Shown here: positions 1 through 7,548 of the stretch, piece after piece
Layout of the letters: each line of letters begins with the position of its first letter
How positions within the stretch are numbered: the first letter of the stretch is position 1
Assembly (NCBI RefSeq): GCF_013410115.1
Contig: NZ_JACCCV010000001.1
Location: forward strand, 1,054,001-1,118,000
Direction: 5' to 3'
Length of the DNA: 64,000 bases
Source of the DNA: Tunturiibacter gelidiferens
GTDB lineage: Bacteria > Acidobacteriota > Terriglobia > Terriglobales > Acidobacteriaceae
Notes under the pieces: generated by a model
The model's input: the letters and a program-made list of their open reading frames with translations, nothing else
Told to the model about the DNA's origin: nothing
The model's database searches: none
Program-made: the position numbers and the translations under genes

Positions 1-405
1 CAAAACAAGAAGCTGACCGGTCCGACGCCGAACTACGCCACGTCTGCAGTCCTTACTTCACAGCGAAGCGGACCTCCCTCCTGCAGCAGCCTGCCTGAAT
101 TCGGAAGCCTGAAGGTTCTCGCTCACCAGGTAAGTCCGTAAAATACCGACGCAACGAAGTCAACCGCGGGGATGGAGCTACTATCAACATTCCGGCAGAG
201 ACTCGTTTTTCCGACGATTCCCATAAGGGGAAAGCTAAAAAATAAATGCTGAATCGGTGGCGTATTTTTCAGAGCCTGAAAAGTGTCAGTCAAATGACCA
301 TCTTTACCACGCAATCCACCACGAGATGACCATCAAAACACCACGTTCTAAAACCCATTTCCCCCAAAATCGCCCCAAAAACACACTTAGTGCCCTTTGA
401 AAAAT
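1..405. other. Window edge and intergenic region, no supported gene
   Basis: The first 138 bases are open in plus-strand frame 1 and end at a TAA at 139-141. This could be the last 46 codons of a gene that starts before the window, but the peptide shows no recognisable domain. The remainder is AT-richer and non-coding. Bases 290-386 hold an ACCAC-rich repeat, listed separately. No promoter was convincingly seen. Confidence 0.4.
290..386. repeat. ACCAC-rich dispersed intergenic repeat, copy 1
   Basis: The segment is built from loosely periodic ACCAC/ACCAT units and ends in C-runs and A-runs. It aligns without gaps over about 75 bases to 34663-34740; shared words include TTTACCAC, CACCACGA, ACCATCAAA and CACCACGT. 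It lies downstream of the MFS gene here and upstream of a beta-glucosidase gene there, so it is not tied to one gene family. From memory, similar repeats are common between genes of Terriglobia; that is not checked here. Confidence 0.55.
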
Positions 406-1719
406 TTATCTCAAAGCAGCGGTAGCCGAGCTGGTCGCGTTCGTGGGTAAATTGTCGGCCGTGCCCATCAGATGGCCCGTTACGAAGCTTCTGCCTCGCT
501 TCTCCGGACCAAACCAGAAGATCAGAAGCAGCGAAACGATCACCAGCGTCTCGAAAGAACATAGCGCCCACGGATAGCCGAATCTGCTCCGTAGCAGGTT
601 CTGCAGCGGCAACACCGGCGAAGCAAACAGGACGCCTAGTTGATACACAAACCCAGGAAATAGCCCGCGAATCGCATCCGGCGCCAGCTCATTCAAATGC
701 GCCGGAATCACGCCAAACGCCCCCTGCACGCCGCTCTGCATAAGGTACGAGCCAACGACAATCGCCAGCACCGACCCGCCGAACGCCCACATCGGCATCG
801 CCAGCAGACACACCCCAAGCGCAGCCATCACGGCATATCGCCGTCCAATTCGTTCCGACATCGCGCCCACCGCAACCGCTCCAATGATCGCCCCAACGTT
901 GTAAATTACAGGAATTCCAAGCGTAGCTTTCATCCCCAGCACGGTCGCACCATTCATCCACGGCAACGTCTTCAGGAAGTCGGGATAAAGATCCTGAGTG
1001 CCGTGGGAGAGGCATGTGATCGCCGCCATCAGCAGCAAAAGGTATCCAAAAACACCGAGGTGTTGGAATAGCGTTCCGAAGATATTTCCAAGGGACGGCG
1101 TTCGATGCATCCGCCAAGCGGCCGATTCAGGCGCTACCGCAGCCAGCGCCACAATGACTAGGGTGACCCCGACGCCAACGAAGAACATCGTCTGCCAGCC
1201 GAACGCCGGTGCAATCGTCTGCATTCCGATCGCCGCCATCAGATATCCAAAGGGATAACCGCCCTGCATCAGGCCAGAGAGAACGCCGCGTCTGTGCCGA
1301 GGTGCGCTCTCCATCGCATAGGAAGCACCAATGCCCCAATACCCGCCCATCCCGAGACCATACAACAGCCTCATCGCCAGAAAGATCCAGTAGGTTGGTG
1401 CAAGCCCGCTCAGAACCGTCACGGTCGAGAAGTACAGAACGCATGCGATCAGAGGCTTCTTGCGGCCAAACCTGTCGGCCAGGGCTCCAAAGAAGAGCGC
1501 TCCAATCGGCCGCATGGCCAGCGTAAGTGTCATGCTCCACACAATCGCGGCCTTCCCCACGTGAAATTTGCCCATCAGCTCCGATATGAGAAAGACGACG
1601 ACGAAAAAATCGAATGCGTCGAGAATCCATCCCAGGATGCCGGCTGCCACGGCAAATCTCCATCCTGGAGCTCCAGCTTCAGAAGTTGCTGCAGCTGCTT
1701 CGGTCTCTTCAAAATGCAT
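406..1719 (-). CDS. MFS carboxylate transporter, sialate/lactate (SHS) type
   Basis: A 437-aa inner-membrane carrier with about 12 hydrophobic spans. The N-terminal half resembles the sialate:H+ symport group, which includes lactate/pyruvate carriers: GWILDAFDFFVVVF in helix 1, the loop 2-3 signature GALADRFGRKKPL, then LYGLGMGGYWGIGASYAMES. Likely substrates are short monocarboxylates or a related organic acid; the exact one cannot be read from sequence. I chose the ATG at 1719 because it leaves a normal 14-residue lead before helix 1. An in-frame ATG at 1932, with a better Shine-Dalgarno (AGGAG, 8 nt spacing), would add 71 soluble residues. The gene is divergent from the large membrane protein at 2429, with no clear operon partner. 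Confidence 0.85.
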   Translation of the reverse strand: MHFEETEAAAATSEAGAPGWRFAVAAGILGWILDAFDFFVVVFLISELMGKFHVGKAAIVWSMTLTLAMRPIGALFFGALADRFGRKKPLIACVLYFSTVTVLSGLAPTYWIFLAMRLLYGLGMGGYWGIGASYAMESAPRHRRGVLSGLMQGGYPFGYLMAAIGMQTIAPAFGWQTMFFVGVGVTLVIVALAAVAPESAAWRMHRTPSLGNIFGTLFQHLGVFGYLLLLMAAITCLSHGTQDLYPDFLKTLPWMNGATVLGMKATLGIPVIYNVGAIIGAVAVGAMSERIGRRYAVMAALGVCLLAMPMWAFGGSVLAIVVGSYLMQSGVQGAFGVIPAHLNELAPDAIRGLFPGFVYQLGVLFASPVLPLQNLLRSRFGYPWALCSFETLVIVSLLLIFWFGPEKRGRSFVTGHLMGTADNLPTNATSSATAALR

Positions 1720-1932
1720 AAAGGCGGTCTCTCTTCCGGCGAAGCTAGGCGATGGATGATCGTCAGTGTCTAGAGAACAGACAAACCTTCGACCACCTCG
1801 AACAGCGTTTTTGATCCCTTGCAGGAATACTATCGCGTCGTGGTTCGTGTTGAATGCAGGTCTATTCCAGTCGGCAAGATTTCTCTCGTCATTAAAACCA
1901 AGAGTCTTCCATTGGAAGGTTGAGTCTCTCAT

Positions 1933-2428
1933 CAGGGCATCTCCTGTGGCTCACAGAAGAAACGCCTATCTCTCTGCCTTCACTATTCCCGCAATGAAAC
2001 CAACTACTCGGAAGGGCTTAGATAGCTTTCTGAATGGTCGGAGTCGGTCCAGAGGGAAGAACGACCGATTCGTCAGAAGCGGTCAACGGTGACGCCTGGA
2101 ATATTTGCAACAAAGATCCTGACGCAGTGATCGTCGGAAGGGGGCTAAAATCTTGAAACAAGAAGAACGAGCGCTCCGTAGATCCATGCGGCGCAGCCGA
2201 AAGGAAATGCGAGCACTACCGGGGCCGGCGAACTTTAGGTGTCTGTCTGCTTTCGGTGCCCAGTCAAGAACCGACTCTTTGTTAGATCGATTCATTTGCC
2301 CCAATTGCGAAGACCCTCTTTATTCCATTACCTTGGCCCGTCCACGAAATTGGCTGACTGGTATCGTGCCCAAATAGTTGGGTCTCGGGTCCTACCATTC
2401 AACGAGAGTGAATCCAGGGAAGGGCAAC
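1933..2428. other. Divergent intergenic region, nothing specific seen
   Basis: About 500 bases between the MFS gene (-) and the receptor-like membrane protein (+). It must carry the promoters of both, but I find no good -35/-10 pair, operator palindrome, hairpin or small gene. Short open frames here lack ribosome binding sites and coding character. Confidence 0.4.
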
Positions 2429-5400
2429 ATGAACAAAGGACGAAGCGTCATCGTCGGCACAGCCGTACTTGCTGGTGCGATGGTCTACGCCGGAGTCACC
2501 TTTCCCAACGCATCTGCGATTGCAAAGCCGCCCACTACTACTGAAGCGACACTCGGACCTGTAACGGGAGAGGGTCCTTGGCGTGCCTCCTGTAAATACT
2601 GGACCGCCGCGCGTTTAATCAAGCCCTTGGGTCAGGAGGAGACAAATCAGCCGAAGAACGCACAGAGAGAGAGTAAAACCAGCGCGGTTTCTCAGCTCGT
2701 GGCATCCATGAGCAGCCCGAAGACTGACTGTGAAGGTGACGATGACTGGGGTATTCCTCAACTACCGTCCGATCACATCGACGCAGCCACGACAACCTCG
2801 ACGGAAGATCTCCACCAGCCAGAGATCCGCGTCATCCTTGCGTCCGTCCCCGACCCTATTCACAGTCATCTGGCACTCGAGTTCGATAGAACCATCGATT
2901 CATTCATGCAGGCAGCAGCCGACCGCCGATATCTTAGCAGTAACTACTGGTTTCCGTGGAAGATTCAGCATGGCTCCGACGCCGTCAATGAATCATCCAC
3001 CAATGCGACAAACACCGAGGAAGATCGCTACCGGGAGCAACAACCGGGGCTCATCATTCTCAAATACAGTCCCCAGCGAGACGAAAAGAACTTCTCCTGG
3101 CTTAGCTACCATCGCGTCATCTATCTCTTTCTGGTAAGCGAGTCTCCCGCCTTGGGCATGAACGGCCTTCAGCTTCGCAATGCGCTCCGTTACGAAGCCA
3201 TGCTGCGAAGCCGATACGGCGCCAAGCTTTCTATGAGCGACGATGACTCTCAACTTGCCGTCATTGGTCCCGGATCCTCAGGTTCCGCCGCCTCTCTTCG
3301 CGAAGGAATTGTTAATGCACCATTTGCCGAAGAGGTCATTCCATCTGAAGAAAAGAGTCGTGAAAAACTCAAGACCAAGAACGGAACCAGAGATGGATTC
3401 GAAGGTGCAAATCAGGCCAAACCAAAAGATATAACCAACGTCATCGTAGCGGGTACCACCTCGACACTCATCGCCGACGCCGAACTGAATTCGCCGTCTT
3501 CAACCAGATTCATCACGTACTACTCCTTTGGAGAAGACACCGTCTCCGAAGAGCATCGAATCCTCGACTCGTTTAGAAGCGCTCATTCCGATGAGCAACA
3601 TATCGCTATCCTTAGCGAAGACGACACCGTCTTTGGAGAAGCCAGCAGTCGCCCCAGCGTGCCAGATACATCGGAGGGGCTAAACGCGACCGGGTGGCCA
3701 TACAGGCCAGCCATGCCGGATGAATCCGCCGCGCCTTATCATCCAATCTATATTCGCTTTCCGCGAGAGATATCGCTCCTGCGAAATGCTCAGGGCGAGA
3801 AGCCAGGAAAGAATTCTTCTTCAGAGATCCCCACTCCCTATTTGAATCTGACGCTCAAAGACTCGAGTGCAGATGACACGATGCCTCGGTTTTCTACGAC
3901 TCAGACGCCGTTATCGCAAGAGGCACAGTTGATGGCCATCGCTCATCAGCTTCAGCGAGCGCGTGTCGAATATATCCTTATCACCGCGTCAAACATCCTG
4001 GACGAGCTCTTTCTCGCTGAGTTTCTCCATCGCGCCTGTCCAGACGCCAGGATCGTCTTCTACAACGGCGGCGATCTGCTGGTCGAACGAGACGTTGACA
4101 ACGCCCGCTACATCGGCTCCCTTACGATCTCTCCGTATAACCTGACGACGTTGAGCAGGCCATTTTATGCGGGCCGCGCCTTCTCGGACTCGCAGGCCGA
4201 AGCTACCTATAACGCCGCCAGTTACATCTTGTGGAAGGGATCGAAGGACCCGAAGACCCAGCCGTTAAATTTCTCCGGCTATCTACGTGGGGAGGACAAG
4301 ATGCAAGCCCCTCTCTGGGCAACGGCCGTCGGTAGCGATGGGTACTATCCTCTTGGACTCGTCAATGGATGCGCCAGCGAGTGGCCCCGGATTCTACCGA
4401 GTTTTCATGGCGCAGAACCCGTACCGTGTTCGGAGAGGGAGATATCCTCCATGCAACTCCTTCCTCTTCCGTCTCCGAATGCAGCTCCATCGTTGGCTTG
4501 GTCTATTCTCTGCGTCATCCTTACTGGTCTCTGCATCGGTCACGCCGCCATCATGCTTTCAGCAGAGTATTGGTCGCCCTTCACCCGTGATCTGGCGATC
4601 GATCAGAACGATCAGCCTCGTCGCAGATCGGTCTACATCAATATCGGAACCTCCGTACTCTTCTGCATGTCGTTCGTCCTGGCCTCGCCGATGTTTCTCA
4701 TCCTGCGGGTCTACCGATGGGAAAGAAGCAATCTCGTTGTCGCCTCTATGACCCTGCTTGTCGCAGTCGCGGCCGTGCTCGCCACTCTCTACAAGACGTG
4801 GCCTTATCTCAAATACGAGCCTCAGAGAAATTCGAAGTATCCAACAGGTCTCTACTTCTTGTTCAACCTGCTCGCGTTTGCCACGCTCATTGTGGTTCCA
4901 CTGTTCTGGCTTCGGATCTGTCTGCACAATGCTGCGAACGGTGTTCCCACTTATGTAGGCCTCTTCTTTAGTTATCGTTCGCTTCACCCCGGCAGCGGTG
5001 TCTCCCCTGTTATTCCGGTTCTTCTGCTGCTCTTTGGCTGGTACCTATGGGCAATCTTTCAGACGGCGCGTCTCCGCTTCTCCACCATGAACCGCCCCAG
5101 ACTTCCCGATCAAGTCGCCATTGCATCCTCCTATCCCCTCTACGTTCCCGACCGCCAGCTAAGCGCGTGTAGAAATCCGACTAACGTCTGTCTCTTTGAA
5201 AACATCAGTTGTCTTCTCATCACCCGCGAAATCCTGCGTCGTTTCACTCGGTGGCCTCACAGAAAACTGAATGTGATCTTCTTCATCATCTACCTGGGCT
5301 TGTTTCTGCTTTGCGTTTTCTGCGGCCGTATTCAGAGCCTGGAGCGGTTCCTCTTGCATCCTAGTTACGGGCCTACACCCTACGAGTTCCTCATCGCCGC

Positions 5401-6406
5401 GCTCTTCTTTCCACTCATTATGGTCGTCCTCACAGGATGGTTGCGCATGATCTTCGTGTGGGGATCCCTCAGTCGCGGCCTCCTCGAGCCACTGGAGCGA
5501 ATGCCCATTCGCGCTGCCTTCAGCCGCCTCAAGGAGGTTGGGTGGATGACCATGCTTAGCCAGAGCAGCCTCCACATCCGTTGGCGCGACATGGCGCGTT
5601 CGAACGAGTCTGTCCGCCAGCTAGTCAATAACGAAGAGCTTCGCAAGGCGATCGACGATGATGCGAAATGGACCGTTTTGAAGAACGCGCATGATGATCT
5701 CAGTCTGAAGCTAAAGCAGCTAAGAGAGCACATTCAGTTTCGAAAAAGAGATAAGAGTCTGCCCATTCCTCCAATGGAATATCCGCGGAACGACTGCGAC
5801 CTCCCGCCGGAGGAACATCGCCAGGATCTTAGCTTCATCTACGCCATTGAGAAACGATATGCTGCTTTCTGTGAATTAATCTTGTCGGATCTGTTGATCC
5901 CTTACTGGGATAACCAACGTGTCGGCTTTGTCGAAGACGATGGGGATGACCTCGGCGCAAACCGAGCCAAACCGGAGACCCCCGCGCAGGATCCCCTTCC
6001 AATTCTTCTGGCGGAAGAGCTACTTGTTATCCGCTACGTCGCGCTCATCCGGTCTGTGCTCGTAAATATTCGCTACCTCATGCTCTTCACCTGCGCGGCC
6101 TTCGTGCTCTCCATCGTTGCGTGGAACTCGTATCCCTTTCAGCCCCATCAACTGATTGACTGGTGTTTCACTCTCCTGCTTGTCTTCCTCGGTACCGGTG
6201 TCGTCTGGGTCTTCGCCCAAATGCATCGCAATTCCATCCTTAGTCGCATCACGGATACAGCGCCCAACAAACTCGGTCTCGACTTCTACATCCGAATCGT
6301 CACCTTCGGCGCAGCTCCGGTTCTCACGTGGTTGGCTTACCAGTTCCCAGACGCAGGTGGCAATCTTCTCAGAATCCTTCAACCTGGTCTTCAAGTGGTT
6401 AAGTAA
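2429..6406 (+). CDS. Large receptor-like protein: exported N-terminal half, about 10 membrane spans
   Basis: A 1325-aa protein that I cannot name. The ATG at 2429 follows GGGAAGGG and begins a signal peptide (MNKGRSVIVG then a hydrophobic core and NASA). Residues 30-685 are hydrophilic and look like a type I periplasmic-binding fold: an opening strand IRVILASVPDP, then a VIGPGSSGS-like segment, a VIVAGTTS segment, IAILSEDDTVFG, and YILITASNILDELFLAEF. Residues about 687-1306 contain roughly ten hydrophobic segments, with a large hydrophilic, partly coiled-coil block between the seventh and eighth (about 1045-1190). A ligand-sensing or signalling role is inference. It converges on the CHAT/sigma-factor operon, whose last gene ends 80 bases away. 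The low-complexity stretch at 300-345 is a likely linker. Confidence 0.75.
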   Translation: MNKGRSVIVGTAVLAGAMVYAGVTFPNASAIAKPPTTTEATLGPVTGEGPWRASCKYWTAARLIKPLGQEETNQPKNAQRESKTSAVSQLVASMSSPKTDCEGDDDWGIPQLPSDHIDAATTTSTEDLHQPEIRVILASVPDPIHSHLALEFDRTIDSFMQAAADRRYLSSNYWFPWKIQHGSDAVNESSTNATNTEEDRYREQQPGLIILKYSPQRDEKNFSWLSYHRVIYLFLVSESPALGMNGLQLRNALRYEAMLRSRYGAKLSMSDDDSQLAVIGPGSSGSAASLREGIVNAPFAEEVIPSEEKSREKLKTKNGTRDGFEGANQAKPKDITNVIVAGTTSTLIADAELNSPSSTRFITYYSFGEDTVSEEHRILDSFRSAHSDEQHIAILSEDDTVFGEASSRPSVPDTSEGLNATGWPYRPAMPDESAAPYHPIYIRFPREISLLRNAQGEKPGKNSSSEIPTPYLNLTLKDSSADDTMPRFSTTQTPLSQEAQLMAIAHQLQRARVEYILITASNILDELFLAEFLHRACPDARIVFYNGGDLLVERDVDNARYIGSLTISPYNLTTLSRPFYAGRAFSDSQAEATYNAASYILWKGSKDPKTQPLNFSGYLRGEDKMQAPLWATAVGSDGYYPLGLVNGCASEWPRILPSFHGAEPVPCSEREISSMQLLPLPSPNAAPSLAWSILCVILTGLCIGHAAIMLSAEYWSPFTRDLAIDQNDQPRRRSVYINIGTSVLFCMSFVLASPMFLILRVYRWERSNLVVASMTLLVAVAAVLATLYKTWPYLKYEPQRNSKYPTGLYFLFNLLAFATLIVVPLFWLRICLHNAANGVPTYVGLFFSYRSLHPGSGVSPVIPVLLLLFGWYLWAIFQTARLRFSTMNRPRLPDQVAIASSYPLYVPDRQLSACRNPTNVCLFENISCLLITREILRRFTRWPHRKLNVIFFIIYLGLFLLCVFCGRIQSLERFLLHPSYGPTPYEFLIAALFFPLIMVVLTGWLRMIFVWGSLSRGLLEPLERMPIRAAFSRLKEVGWMTMLSQSSLHIRWRDMARSNESVRQLVNNEELRKAIDDDAKWTVLKNAHDDLSLKLKQLREHIQFRKRDKSLPIPPMEYPRNDCDLPPEEHRQDLSFIYAIEKRYAAFCELILSDLLIPYWDNQRVGFVEDDGDDLGANRAKPETPAQDPLPILLAEELLVIRYVALIRSVLVNIRYLMLFTCAAFVLSIVAWNSYPFQPHQLIDWCFTLLLVFLGTGVVWVFAQMHRNSILSRITDTAPNKLGLDFYIRIVTFGAAPVLTWLAYQFPDAGGNLLRILQPGLQVVK

Positions 6407-6485
6407 TTTTCCATGCAGTTCTTCTTCAAAGCAGGCCGGGATACATAAATCTTGAATGCTAGTTCAGCTGTGCGAGTGATGCGGA

Positions 6486-6872
6486 TCATTCGGCACGATG
6501 ACATTCAGAGGTCATATTGCCATCGATAGAATCCGACGAAAAGGTAACCCCTCGGCCTCCCGCATCCCACCAGATGAACCCTCCGGCCGCGTACCGCGCG
6601 CCAGAACCTGAAACTACATTCGCAAAGATGAGCGAATGCCCAGAGACGGGAACGATCGCAAGGCTGTTACCTGCTCCGTTAATATATTCAACCGAAAAAA
6701 CTTCCGCAGGCAGTCCCATTTTACTTCCTTGGGCGTCACAGCGGTACTTCATCATATGCCGCGAGATCGGTTCCGAGCCACTTAGGTGAATCGTTAAGTC
6801 AGTCGCTCTCGCAAAAACGGAAAAGGTGAGAACAGCCACACCGGCCAGAAACCTATTAAATGAGGCGCTCAT
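6486..6872 (-). CDS. MliC-like periplasmic lysozyme inhibitor
   Basis: A 128-aa exported protein. Residues 1-23 form a signal peptide ending FARA. The rest fits the MliC/PliC fold: a YRC motif near residue 43, a central strand region, then the signature SGSGARYAAGGFIWWDAGG, matching the conserved SG-x-x-Y...W region that inserts into the lysozyme active site in characterised MliC proteins. A second cysteine near the C-terminus (SECHRAE) could make the usual disulfide. There is no lipobox, so it is probably soluble in the periplasm. The ATG is preceded by AGAGG at good spacing. It is the last gene of the run descending from the sigma factor, 3 bases after a 66-aa frame. A protective role against c-type lysozyme is inferred from the family. 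Confidence 0.8.
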   Translation of the reverse strand: MSASFNRFLAGVAVLTFSVFARATDLTIHLSGSEPISRHMMKYRCDAQGSKMGLPAEVFSVEYINGAGNSLAIVPVSGHSLIFANVVSGSGARYAAGGFIWWDAGGRGVTFSSDSIDGNMTSECHRAE

Positions 6873-6875
6873 AAA

Positions 6876-7076
6876 TTACCTCTTCGTTCGTGATTGAACC
6901 TCGAAAGTGCAAACATCATAATCCCAAAGGTGATGGCTCTCGATAACTTCGTATGGGTCTTCCATAACAACCTGAGTTGGTCCTTGTAAGTTATTCCAGA
7001 AAACGCTTGAGCCCAGCGGAGATGATTTCAATCGATAAAAAAGATAGAAACCTGCGGAGGTGATGTCTCCCGTCAC
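6876..7076 (-). CDS. Small hypothetical protein (66 aa), uncertain
   Basis: An open frame starting at GTG with a GAGAG-type site directly upstream, ending 3 bases before the MliC-like gene. The peptide is rich in aromatics (FYLFYRLKSS, VFWNN, HHLWDYDVCTFEV) and has no signal peptide or known motif. An in-frame stop lies just upstream of the GTG, so it cannot extend. Close spacing on both sides argues for translation within the operon. It could equally be the degraded end of a longer gene. Confidence 0.35.
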   Translation of the reverse strand: MTGDITSAGFYLFYRLKSSPLGSSVFWNNLQGPTQVVMEDPYEVIESHHLWDYDVCTFEVQSRTKR

Positions 7077-7127
7077 CTCTCGCAGGCGTCACCAGCCCGA
7101 ACAACTCAACTTGGCTGGAACCTAAGA

Positions 7128-7400
7128 TCAATTCGTCTGGACTGCCCTCGAGGCAGCCATTAACTGCTGATGCAGATCCATCAGATTCTCGGTATAGACG
7201 ACGATCAGATCGATCATTGCAGCGAAGTAGATTCGCTCCGCGCCGCTCGTCCAGCCGGGACGATGAATGACTGACAGCAGCTCTTCATAATAACTTTCAC
7301 TGGGAAGCCTGCAAACAGCATGTTTAGCTTCGTCGAGCTTCTCTTCAAACCGAAGCTGATTTATCGATGCCTGGGATGTTACCTGTTTCAGCGAAGCCAT
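7128..7400 (-). CDS. Small helical hypothetical protein (90 aa)
   Basis: Starts at the ATG at 7400, preceded by AGGAG at 5-nt spacing, which is why the TTG further upstream is not used. The sequence looks mostly alpha-helical and amphipathic (QLRFEEKLDEAKHAVC, RIYFAAMIDLIVVYTENLMDLHQQL), with no signal peptide or membrane span. I recognise no family. It follows the TPR-CHAT gene by about 150 bases on the same strand and may be its partner or substrate; that is inference from position only. Confidence 0.55.
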   Translation of the reverse strand: MASLKQVTSQASINQLRFEEKLDEAKHAVCRLPSESYYEELLSVIHRPGWTSGAERIYFAAMIDLIVVYTENLMDLHQQLMAASRAVQTN

Positions 7401-7548
7401 CAGTTCTCCTGTCAAGTACGTGTCTGCGCAAGCACACCCTGTAGTGACGGTCGGACCAAAATCGTTTCAATTGTGCTGAAACCATTTGAAAAATAGCTAA
7501 ATCAAGAAAGTCTCTGATTTGAACCTTTTGAAGATTGAGATAAGGCCT

